From Chamaecrista fasciculata (taxonomy: Eukaryota; Streptophyta; Magnoliopsida; Fabales; Fabaceae): a DNA stretch of 64,000 nucleotides. The stretch's first letter is position 1; every line of letters starts with the position of its first letter. This document shows positions 46,572-56,800 of the stretch, in pieces. The position numbers were made by a program, and so were the translations under genes. The notes beneath the pieces were generated by a model, which did not search any database, was not told the origin of the DNA, and saw nothing but the letters and a program-made list of their open reading frames with translations. The stretch covers positions 1 to 64,000 of the forward strand of contig QANZ01017969.1 of NCBI GenBank assembly GCA_003254925.1, written 5' to 3'.

Positions 46572-48529
46572 ATGGCCAGCGACGACCTCTTGCCTTCCAT
46601 ATTCTCGGACATCGACAACTACGCCGGCAAAGACCCTCTTCTTCCTTGGCTCCGGTAGGCCTCTTTACTCTGCCTCTTTCACTTTTTCTTCACTTTTCTT
46701 GTACTCTACTGTTTGCAATGTGTCTTCTTGCAGTGGGATCCGAAAGATGAAGGATACTCTATCGCCTGCTGTCCTCAACGAGAAGCTACCTGGATTATTG
46801 CAGAACTGCGCCAAGACTTTCCAGTCTGATCGACGCTATAGAAACGACATGCGGTATCTTCGGGTTTGGCTGCACTTGGTAACTGAAGCGCCCTTTTCTT
46901 GATGTTTGATTTACAGATACTTCATAGATTTTTAGTTCTAAGCTTTAAAGATGCTGAGAAATGGCGTTGGATAAAATGATGAAAAGCTGTTATTTGAGTC
47001 GTTGTGTTGATTTTAGCAAGTTCATCAATTGCTTTCGTTTGTAAGATTAATAGAAAGGGGTGATGATATGGCTGATGGTTTTCTCCCTTGATTTTCAGAT
47101 GGATTGTGTGGATGACCCAAGATCACTTTTGGAAACCATGGAGGTTAATCATATTGGGACAAAACGTTGTCAGTTCTACCAAGCATATGCTCTTTACTAT
47201 GAGAAGAACAAGAGATATGATGAGGCTGAGAAGATGTACCATTTGGGAGTAAAAAAGTAAGTTTTTTTCTTCAGTAATCACTAATCATGGTTGTGATTGT
47301 AATAAACAGTATCCGAGCAATGCTATAACGATCTTCTATTGTACATATCCTATTATAAACCCGATATTTCAGTAATCATGCTCTTTTCCTCTGTTCTGTT
47401 GAGCAGCCTTGCAGAGCCTATGGATGAGTTGCAGAAATCATACGACCAATTTCGTCATCGCATGGAAAGAAAGAATGTTAAAAAAGCTCAGGTAGTGCCT
47501 GTAATGTGTTGTTTTGGGGCCTGAATTTGTTGTTACTAGTGACATTGAATTAGCTAATTTTATAAAGATCTTCAGCAGAAGGAGGTGAGAGCTACCAGGA
47601 GGCCTCTATCTTCAAAGAGCATTCCTCCTCTTGGCAACAAAACGGAAGGCAAAAATGAAAATAATGTAGACACAGTGGAACAAACCGTTGTGGGCAAGTT
47701 TGTTGGCACTGCTATAGTTGGGAAATCTGAAGCTGAAAATGCCTGTCACAGTGGACTGGTGGATCCTACTATAAATATGAAGGAAGCAATGAATGACATT
47801 AATAGTATGTTCCGTGAGCCACTTGAGGATGTTCCTATGGCCAGGAAATCACGCAGAAAACAATCAAAAGAAGATAATGGTTTAGATGTTTTTATTGATG
47901 AAAACTTGGATAATGGAGTCAAACCATCAGCTTCTTCATCCCAGCAACATGGTACTAAAACTAACCAATCTCACCCAGAACCACTTCAGATATTCATTGA
48001 TGATGGACGTAGTGAAACAAGTGACATGAACGATGATCAGAGCGATGTCCAGAATTTGTCAGAAGATTCTACTTCCTCTAATTCCCAATTGAATGCTTTT
48101 GTTTTCCCTCGTCCCCAGGATCCTCCTGAAAATTCTGGTAATTTGAAGTTCAGAGAGGATACAGTGGTTCGCCGATTTGTTGGCTCCACCATTTTGGATG
48201 AGCCAAAGGCAGAAAATGTTTGCCACCACGGTTTAGTAGAACCCACGATCAACACAAAGGAAGCCATGGAAGACATAAATAACATGTTTGGGAAGCCAAT
48301 GGATTTTGTTAGGAGAAAAAGATCAAAGCAAGTGAAGGTACCCGAGAGCAATGCCCCGAAGGAGCTTGGAGGGTTTTCAATTTTTGTCGATGGTGATATG
48401 GAACAAGGTCCACCCCCTCCGAAATTGGCACGAAAGCCAACGGAATCTGATTTGTTTGAGCCAACTATGCTCACAAAGGAAGCCATGGATGACATAAACA
48501 AGATGTTCAACATGCCAATGAATTTTTAA
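46572..48529 (+). CDS. MAD3/BUB1-like spindle checkpoint protein (BMF3-type)
   Basis: Five exons: 46572-46654, 46734-46878, 47099-47256, 47407-47491 and 47576-48529. They give 474 residues. Residues 15-157 form the Mad3/BUB1 homology region 1, a TPR-like fold (DPLLPWLRGIRKMKD, RYLRVWLHLMDCVDDP, FYQAYALYYEKNKRYDEAEK, LAEPMDELQKSY). The rest is low-complexity and acidic, without a kinase domain. No KENxxP box is present near the N-terminus. Three copies of a motif (DPTINMKEAMNDINSMF at 220, EPTINTKEAMEDINNMF at 379, EPTMLTKEAMDDINKMF at 452) and three ABBA-like motifs (260, 294, 424) fill the tail. It should act at kinetochores in the spindle checkpoint. From memory, Arabidopsis BMF3 (At5g05510) lies next to SAM50, as here. 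Confidence 0.9.
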
Positions 48530-48883
48530 GAAAAAAAAAATCATTGATATTGTGTTGTCATTGCCTAACCATTTTTTTTTAAAATCATAAGTGAGTTATC
48601 TGTTCTGTATTCAAATCATAAGCGAGTTATCTGTTCTGTATCTGTTTCTTTTTCCTCTTTACCTTTCTTCTGTCTTAACCAATTTGCTTATGGAGCTCGA
48701 ATGGGAGGACATTCAAAATGGAAAGAAAAATTATTTGATTTTGAAATCCAGCTTAATACATAAATATTACAATAGATGATACAATTTTCTCCAAAATCAA
48801 CACAAATTAAAGAGGCAATAATAGAAGTAAGATCAAAACGAATCTTAATACTTGTTCAAGGGAAATTCTAATGTGTGACATTA

Positions 48884-49405
48884 TCAGAGGTGTGTGGTGT
48901 GAGAGCAATCAGTAGGACGAAAAGCCAAGGGACCAGCAGCATATATGACAGCCTCGTAGTTGCTTCCATGCAACCTCTTGTTTTCATATCTCAGTGGAGC
49001 CCCATTGAGTGCATAATTGACATTGGAGAGAAGGCTGCAACTTTCAACAGGAGACCAAACAAGCTTGGCGAAGCAAGAATGAAGAGGGTGATCCAACAAG
49101 TAATGCTGCATCTTGAACCCTTCAAGCTGTGCATAAAGGTAGCCATTTTTGTCTGTCTCAAAGACCTTATAGTAGCTAACCTGACCCTTGTAGTTCTTGC
49201 AGGTAACGCTTACTTTTGCAGAAGCAATGGGCTTGGCTCCAGTCAAAGACCAGGTTCCAAAGTGGTCGCAGCTCTGACAATAGACCATGGCTTCCACCAC
49301 AACCTCTGTTTCCTTCTGTGTTGGGACACCACCATCAGCTTCTGTGGAAGGGAAGGGCACTAAGAGAAGTAACAGAGAGAGGATAATGAGGTGCTTGTTT
49401 GCCAT
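48884..49405 (-). CDS. Pollen Ole e 1/extensin-type secreted protein (MOP10-like)
   Basis: An uninterrupted 173-residue frame. Residues 1-23 are a signal peptide (MANKHLIILSLLLLLVPF...). The mature protein has an Ole e 1-type domain: VVVEAMVYCQSCDHFGTWSL, PIASAKVSVTCKNYKG, then VFETDKNGYLYAQLEG and a C-terminal AAGPLAFRPTDC. Six cysteines (43, 46, 69, 111, 123, 167) give the three disulphides typical of the fold. It should be a cell-wall or apoplast protein. Position between BMF3 and an MRH1-like gene matches Arabidopsis MOP10 (At5g05500, recalled from memory), linked to root hairs and tip growth. It converges with BMF3, 354 bp apart. Confidence 0.9.
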   Translation of the reverse strand: MANKHLIILSLLLLLVPFPSTEADGGVPTQKETEVVVEAMVYCQSCDHFGTWSLTGAKPIASAKVSVTCKNYKGQVSYYKVFETDKNGYLYAQLEGFKMQHYLLDHPLHSCFAKLVWSPVESCSLLSNVNYALNGAPLRYENKRLHGSNYEAVIYAAGPLAFRPTDCSHTTHL

Positions 49406-49497
49406 TTTTTGTAGGCGTCAAGGGAGAAGAAGGAAGACTTGTGAGAGTTGAGACTTGAGAGACCAGTGATTGTGTAGATGAATTGAGAAGATGGTAC

Positions 49498-49506
49498 ATA
49501 TATATA
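49498..49506 (-). promoter_or_regulatory. TATA box of the MOP10-like gene
   Basis: TATATATAT on the minus strand, about 93 bases upstream of the ATG, predicts a leader of about 60 bases. Confidence 0.65.
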
Positions 49507-49535
49507 GGTTGTTTATTGGTATCTAATCTGGTTGC

Positions 49536-49552
49536 AACGTGCCCTCCATAAT
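49536..49552 (-). promoter_or_regulatory. Root-hair cis-element (RHE) candidate
   Basis: The minus-strand sequence ATTATGGAGGGCACGTT matches every position of the published RHE consensus WHHDTGNNN(N)KCACGWH, the site read by RSL-type bHLH factors. It lies 30 bases upstream of the TATA box and 131 bases upstream of the start codon, a typical place for this element in root-hair genes. Confidence 0.6.
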
Positions 49553-50687
49553 CCATTAGTCTGCCAGCAGTTCTGATTCTTCTTAGCTCTCTACGTGGAA
49601 GCCAAATCCTGGGTTTTGCCAGCTTACATTTTTTCAATTTTTCATGTGTTGGTGAAATATTTTTTGGTTTCTCACATCCTTACTACAAGCAATTCTATTC
49701 AAGTAACTGACAGTCACACAACTCTTCTAATAAAGATTCGAACACCGATTCACCATACTAAGACTATTGTAAATTGATGTTTATAAATATCGGAATAGAA
49801 TAAATGCAGTAGAATTAAAATATATATATATATATATTAATATTTTTTATTTTTTCTTTGTTTTTATCTAAATTTACTTTTGCAATTCATCTCATTCGTT
49901 TCCTTTAATTTGAGCCAATAGTAATCTTAGTCAATAGATATTGTATAATACAAGTAATTGCCACTGCACAAAAATCTTTATCATATATCAGGTCCATTTG
50001 TGGAACTCGTGTTGTATCATTATCATCTACTACTAAAAAATTGCAAATATCATGTCATCCTCTGAGTCATCATCTACTGGAGTCCACAAAATTATTCTTA
50101 ATTTTAAATAAAAATATTTACGTTGACCATAGATAATGATTTCAAAATCCATAATTTTCCTTAATGACTCAATAACAATATTAAATTATTAATACACCTG
50201 AAGTGCTCTGATCGCTTATAGATCTGATTAATAAACATGAAAATGATTATAATTGCTGAATAATTCGTGGCACCAAAAAGGTTATATACATATTGGAATA
50301 ATTTCATCGTTTATATTTTTTATAAATAATTTTCTTTATTTAATATCTACTATAATTATTGAAGATTAAATTGCATAACACCAATAACAAAACTTAAGGA
50401 TCAATACTACATACTCATTTGGCGGGAAGAGACAGATAAGGATAGTTTTTCTTTTGAGAGGGTGGTGCTGAAAGCCCTTTTGTTGGTGTAATTTCCATAA
50501 CCAAAATATAAAATAAAATAAAATAACACAAGAATTTTCACGAGAAATTTCTTTTACCTCCATATATACATGTAAATTGCCACTCTTCTAAAATAGATAC
50601 ATGTATCAACCTACAGGTGAGTACTCATTGTGCCTTCACCGTTGAAAAATGAACACAGAATATTAAGAACTCCATAATTACATTCAT
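49553..50687. other. Gene-less spacer
   Basis: Distal MOP10 promoter and MRH1 3' flank. AT-rich, with a TA microsatellite at about 49823-49838. No gene is seen. Confidence 0.4.
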
Positions 50688-53600
50688 TTAGCTTCCATCT
50701 GCAGAACATATCTCAAGCTCAGCCCACCAAAGAGGAGAAAGTCTAGGCACTGCGGCCTCAGGTGTTATATTTGTTATCTCTCTCAGCCTCACACTCACTT
50801 CTTTCATTGTTGGTCTTTGCTTTGGATCAGGATGAACACAAACTTTGATCAATTCAGCAATTTTTTCTAGCTTCTCTTCTTCGAAAGACGATAAAGTTGG
50901 ATCCACCATGTCTTTCAAGGGGCTATCCCCTTGTAAATAGCTTGATGCCCAGTCTTCAGGCAAGACGTCATCAGCTAAATAAGGGACTCTGGCAGTTACC
51001 ATTTCAAATAATATAACACCAAAGCTATAAACGTTGCTCTCTGGGCTTGCTAATGGTATATCTATGTGTTTTCTGCCCTTGGTCTTCATCTCATGTGAAG
51101 CTATTTCATTCAAGAAACTCAAATCTGAGATTTTCCCAGCATAGTCCTCTGAAAGAAAGATGGTGGAAGAGGTCAAGTTGCCAAGAGCTATAGGAGGGTC
51201 CAATTGGTGGATGTGTTGCATGCAGTAAGCCATTCCCATTGCAATTCTCAGTCTCGTTCCCCAATCCAAGTGCTCAGCTTCTTTTACTGCAAATTTAACA
51301 ATATCAGATATGTTAGCTATTTTCCAGCTTAAACACCAAAATAATGATAGAAAAGCATTAAAAGGACCAACTTCTGCATTAGAAAGAGAAACAAAACTAT
51401 TCTTAATGTGATTCAAATCTTAATTACAGAGCTACTGCTCCAGAAACTATCTGTAACCACACACTAACATAACTCTAATAATTTCCCCAATCAGCCCCTT
51501 CAAGATCGGAGGCTATGACATGATGAGCATTAGAAGAATAATTAGTCAACATTGAGCATATCTTTGGCTCTTTTACATATCCTATTACTTTTAAACTGTT
51601 TTGATCTGTTATAGCAAAACATAAACTGGTTGGTTGAATCTACAGTAAGTCAATGAATCACGGCTTTATTTTCAGGTGGCCAGACTGCCAGACATATATA
51701 TTCCCTTGTCTTTATATTAAAAAAGATCAATAGCTGTTCAAACCTAGAACTCTATAATTGACTGAAACTCATACAAAATTCAACAGAAATTTAATCAAGT
51801 TTCATTTCAGATAAACTGGTGAGTAAAACCAACAGATTGAAAGTGGTAAATCAGAAAATGGGATTTTGAGCACCACTTCATTTTGTTTTGTGTAATAGCA
51901 ACACTGAAATTAGAGGTACTCACTGTGTAGATGCTCAAAGAGTGTCCCGTTAGGCGCATATTCGAAAACCATCATTCTAGTGAAAGGCTCTTCTTCTTCA
52001 CAATGTCCAAGAAGGTTGACAAAATTCTTGTGGTTCACTTTTGATAATGTATCAATCTGAAACCGGGGTTTCTTTCCAAGTTAGTTAAAGTTAATATGCA
52101 CCAAATATACAAATAATGTTATTGATTTTTATGGTATGATACCTTCTTTCTAAACTGCACTTCTAAAGTCTTCGACCAATCCTTGGATGATGATGTCACT
52201 GCAACAGACGCTACAGCAATTTCAACTCCATTAGATAAAGTCCCTTTGTACACCGTGCCAATGGATGAAGTCCCAATCACATTACTAAAATCTTCACATG
52301 CTGCTTCAAGCTCTGATCTCTTTAGCTTTGGCACACCTGAAAATGTAAAGCTCTCTGTCATGCATTTATGAAGGCAAAATATCTGCGAATATTCAAGAGA
52401 TATCAATGGGATCATTAAGGACCCAATAAATTTGAAGAAGTTGCTCTTCTGTCTTTCTCACGTTGCAGGAATCCTGAATCTGTGTATAAGTTAACTGCCA
52501 TTTTCAGCCATTATATTATTCTCACAAAATTATAAGGAAAGAAATACTGAGATTTACCAGTGACAAATGCCTTCTGAAGCTGTCCGCTTAACCCTGTCGC
52601 CCAAGGTTTGACAGTAGCTACCTTATTGGTTTTACAGAGGTATATGACAATGATTAAAACCAGAAGAAACACACCACCCCCTATACCCCCAGCCAAATAT
52701 GCAACGAGATGATCTTTGGAGTTGCTAGTGTTAGATGTTGTGTTAGAGCTTGGTGTAGAAAGAGGAGGAGAAGAAGGAGATGTAGAAGTATTTTGATCAT
52801 GGGAAGAAGTTTGATTTGGCACTGTTGCTGATGGAGATGGTGCAGGTGATGGAGGCTCTAGTGTAGGGGCCGGAGCAAGGCTACCATTAGAAGGATTGTC
52901 TCGATTAAGAGGACTAGAACGATTGTCTCGATTAGATTGCAGTAGTCTCCTACGAATTGCATTATCTTGGTCAACACTCCTTGATACAAAAAGCAAAAAA
53001 GTAGAAGTTAGATTACAAAAGCAACAATGGCCAATACATGGTATACAGAGGAAGAGTGCACCCCAAGTAGACCAGATTTCAAAGGATTGATGATATACCG
53101 TGGAATGGATTTTCCTGCACAAGATGCTGTTTTAGCTGCATCAGTTAGCTGGTTTTCATCTACTTGACTTTCAGAAAGCATCTTAAGTTCATTGATTTCA
53201 GGAGAGAAGCCACTGAGAAGCTCGTTGTTGTCCAGCAAACTACAGTGAGAATAAACTCAGTACATAGTGGTATAAGTTTGCAAAAATTAAAAGTGAGCTG
53301 GCCAATAAGTAGTTTCCTACAGGATTGTTAGCGAGATATTACTCCCAAGATCTGCAGGTAGAGAACCACTGAAGTTGTTGAATCCCAAATCCAAAACCTC
53401 CAACTCTTTCAAGTTCACAACTTCTTCTGGGATGTTCCCATAGAAAGAATTGTTCCGCAAAACACTGCATCATATTCATGGCCATGTTATTAGACAGCAG
53501 AAAATAATTGAAGTTATTGATGAAGGGTAAGAACTACAAAATGGATCTAAGCAACAAATTGCTTACATGGACTTTATATAAACAAGGTTCGCAAGCTCAG

Positions 53601-54266
53601 GAGCCAGAGTTCCTCCCAGGCAAAGATCTTTCAAATTTCTGAAAAACAAAATAAATTGTTGTGATTAGAATCACGACATGATAAGATGGGTTAAAATTAG
53701 CATAAGAGAATATGGTCATTACAGTTTTGACCAGAAAACCAGAAGAAATGGAATGAAAACCAACAAAAAACAAAGGTCGGATCTCTCGTTTGATGTCATC
53801 CGAACCCAATCAAAAAGATCTGTCGCTCTTCCTTTCAAGTCTAAACGTCTCTCTTTGTTTAGCCTACCAGCTCAGAAATTACACGAACATAAAACAAAAT
53901 TTACTCTATTTCTGAAAGACAGGAGATGAAATCAGCACTTACAATACCACCACTCTTCCATCCAAGCACTGAACACCGAACCAATTACACGGGTCAACCT
54001 CCCCTTCATCATCAATCCAATTTGACAAAGCACCAAAAGGATCGTTTACTATTCTTTGTCTCAACTTTAAAAGAGCCTTACCTGCACCGAAACGCCATAC
54101 CTCAGTTTCACCATGGTACAAAAAATTAGATATAGAGAAATACAGAAATATCACAAAACCAAATTTTCATACCTTCGTCATTTAAGGACCAGCACAGACC
54201 CAAGCTCTGAAAGAGTAACCACACCACCGCAAAGCGCAGAAGTCTTAGATTCCAATTCTTTTCCAT
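50688..54266 (-). CDS. LRR receptor-like pseudokinase, MRH1 family
   Basis: Nine exons: 54266-54173, 54081-53943, 53638-53567, 53464-53321, 53239-53099, 52979-52558, 52336-52143, 52056-51924 and 51286-50688. They give 645 residues. A signal peptide (1-26) is followed by an LRR N-cap (VDPCNWFGVQCLDG) and about four LRRs on exons of 72 and 144 bp (LDLGFNNFSGSLPADLG). A Pro/Ser-rich extracellular stretch spans 228-285 (SLAPAPTLEPPSPAPSPS), a membrane helix 288-311, and the kinase-like domain about 345-625. The beta-3 VAVK lysine is replaced (EIAVASVAV), HRDLK has become LGNLT and DFG has become DLS, so phosphotransfer is unlikely. The family includes Arabidopsis MRH1 (At4g18640), needed for normal root hairs. 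It probably works as a scaffold or co-receptor. Confidence 0.9.
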
Positions 54267-56539
54267 TCTTGTTGCTGATCAACGTGAAATCTAACGGAAC
54301 CCAGATTGAGTTTTTGTTTAGCGAGAAATGAAGATAAGCTGAGTTGAATCGCAATGAATCGGTCTTCAAGCGTACCGATAAAGGCCGGATTGAGATTCGA
54401 GAAGAACGAGCAAGAGAGGCGATAGCAAAACCATGTTCACTCAGCAAGCATGTTTAGACCCAGAAAATATTTGAAAAACGCGTACGCTCAATGCCAAAAT
54501 GTTTTTGCTTTTCCTTTATTTGAATATTGAAAGTTCAATTTTTATTTTTTTAGTAAAAAAATACTTAATAGTTTGATACTATAAATTATGAATTAGACAT
54601 CACAACTCACAAGAAACTTTACTACTTGATGCGCAAATTGCTCCTGTTATATGAATAGTATAACTTGGTCTAAATATTTAATTATAAAAAACATTAATAT
54701 AAACTTAAAACATACGAAATTTCCATGTTCTAAATAATTCAAAATGTAACATTTTCACATGTATTAGTCTATTAGATTTAACTTCATATAAACTCACAAA
54801 AATTTAAAATTCTTCATCTTAAAATTTGTTCAATTGTTATAAAAATATTTTAATTATAAAAAATGGATAAAATGAATGGGCATGGTTGTTTGCAGATGAG
54901 AGGGGATGAGTTTGAAGCCTATCATTCGGCGGTGACTTGACTTTATATTTGATTTTGAGAAGCTGATCATTATATCAAACAATATTGTCCTTGTCTCATC
55001 TTTCTTTGGACTTGGTAAAACACACACCATTTCATGGATATGGAGGAACTTGCCTCGAACTTACACTATTATACTAGTATATATTATTACGAAAATGTAT
55101 CGTGTGCATGGAATTTAGCAATTATATATATATATAGTCTTTGTTTGGATTTTGTGTGAAATACTTTCTGAATTGCCGTCTACTTGACTTTTAAACAAAT
55201 ATATTGGACATGTTAGGTGTTATCCTGTGCATAGCATGGAAAAGGTGTGCTTATGTGTACTGTATGTATAGATAATATTGTTGTGTGATTGTGTCTATTC
55301 TAACTTAACCGAAAATGATGATATCATTGTAATAAAATAATATTAACTTTAATTAACTGAGATATTTTTAAGATGGTTTATATACAATATATCATTTTTT
55401 TAGTTATTCATGGAACAGGGACAGTAAATATCAGATATAACTCCCAACTAGATAAATTAAGAAAATATAACTTTCAAAAGATGATGGAAACTTTAACAAG
55501 TATATTGATTCTGCATTTTGAATATGTATCATGCTACATAAGTTTGATTTTTAAGCAAACAATTAAACAAAAACGAAATCAGCCCTACTCTTTAATATGT
55601 GTGTATTATATATATATATATATATATTACTACATTTGATAGCGGCTCATTTTTAATTTTCAAATGAAATAGTTGAACTTGAATCATTAGTTAAAAATTA
55701 AAAGTAAAAGTTGGCCCTATACCAATGTACACATAACTGTCCTCAATTATTTGAAATTTTCAAACAGTATTATTCGGCATCATAAAAAAAAATGAATGCC
55801 CTCTTTGACATAGCTTCATGCCTATTAGAATATAATTTAGGCGCACATGTTTACTCATTTTCACATTTGTACATGTTAAGAAACTTAAGAAAATTTGATA
55901 TAAATACAATATATCAACACATGAAGAAACCGGTATTCAATTTCGCAATTCAAATGAAACTTTTGATACGCTTTTGTAACATAATTTATCAGGAGATGTG
56001 CACAAACATGACGCATGAAATTATTTAAAGAATGTGGTGCTTACGATGAGATAGTTGAATTTTCGAAACTCGAAAGAAATGCCATATTCTTTTTTTTTTA
56101 TGAAAAGAAATGTCATATTCTTAAGTTTCTAATAACTTAATAAATAATGTAAAGACTAATTTGTTATAGAAGCGAACTCACCAAATTTTCTTTGACATAT
56201 GAACTGCCTCGTATATATATATATATATATCATGTATGTATGTGTACGTATATTGTAGATTTGTAGGTGGTCCTTTTCTTTCATAGTTTTTGACATTACA
56301 TCAATCTCTCAATTTCTCTGCCTTCATTTTGATGCCCTTACAGCATTTCACTCTCAATTCCTCAAATGTGATTTCAAAATCCATATCCCAATAATGGTCT
56401 TTCTTGAGTAGTTGAGTTCTTCTGTTATCCCTAAAAGAAAATCATAATTCATAAGGTTAAACTAAGCGCAAGTAAATAATTATTTTATAAGATTAAATAA
56501 AATATAACAATCAATCCTCGGACTAAATAAATAAATATA
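54267..56539. other. Gene-less stretch upstream of the MRH1-like gene
   Basis: Proximal promoter of the receptor gene, then AT-rich DNA. TA microsatellites lie at about 55608-55627 and 56213-56229. No gene was recognised. Confidence 0.4.
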
Positions 56540-56800
56540 TGAACGTTACATTTTCTTTACCTGAAACATAATCCATTCAATAGTAAAATAAAGCTAAGCA
56601 CAATACAAACAAAAATCAAACAAATTAGCCAACTCCCTCCCTAGCATAAGCAGCATCACTAAACAGGATATCAACTAACGAAGGTGGGAGTTTGCAACCC
56701 ATCCAAGAGGATCCAACCTTGTGTCTGGCAAGACAATCAGCTGCCAAGTTAGCGAATCTAGGGATCCAACTACAGCTACAATCATCTAAAGATCTGAAAA
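56540..56800 (-). mobile_element. LINE 3'-end fragment, second copy
   Basis: The segment AAGCAGCATCACTA-ACAGG through GGGATCCAACTA-AGCTACAA matches 31633-31780, at roughly 85% identity by eye. It encodes the same RNase H tail on the minus strand. It lacks a clear poly-A and breaks off at about 56790, so it is a 5'-truncated, older copy. Confidence 0.65.

Noticed and set aside
47585-48513. Separate gene starting inside BMF3 exon 5, or the antisense 158-codon frame
   Set aside because: The exon joins in phase to four upstream exons encoding the Mad3/BUB1 domain. The antisense frame is a shadow.
54178-54447. 89-codon minus-strand frame at the MRH1 5' end
   Set aside because: The true first exon is in another frame, starting at 54266 with a signal peptide and joining to the LRR cap in frame.
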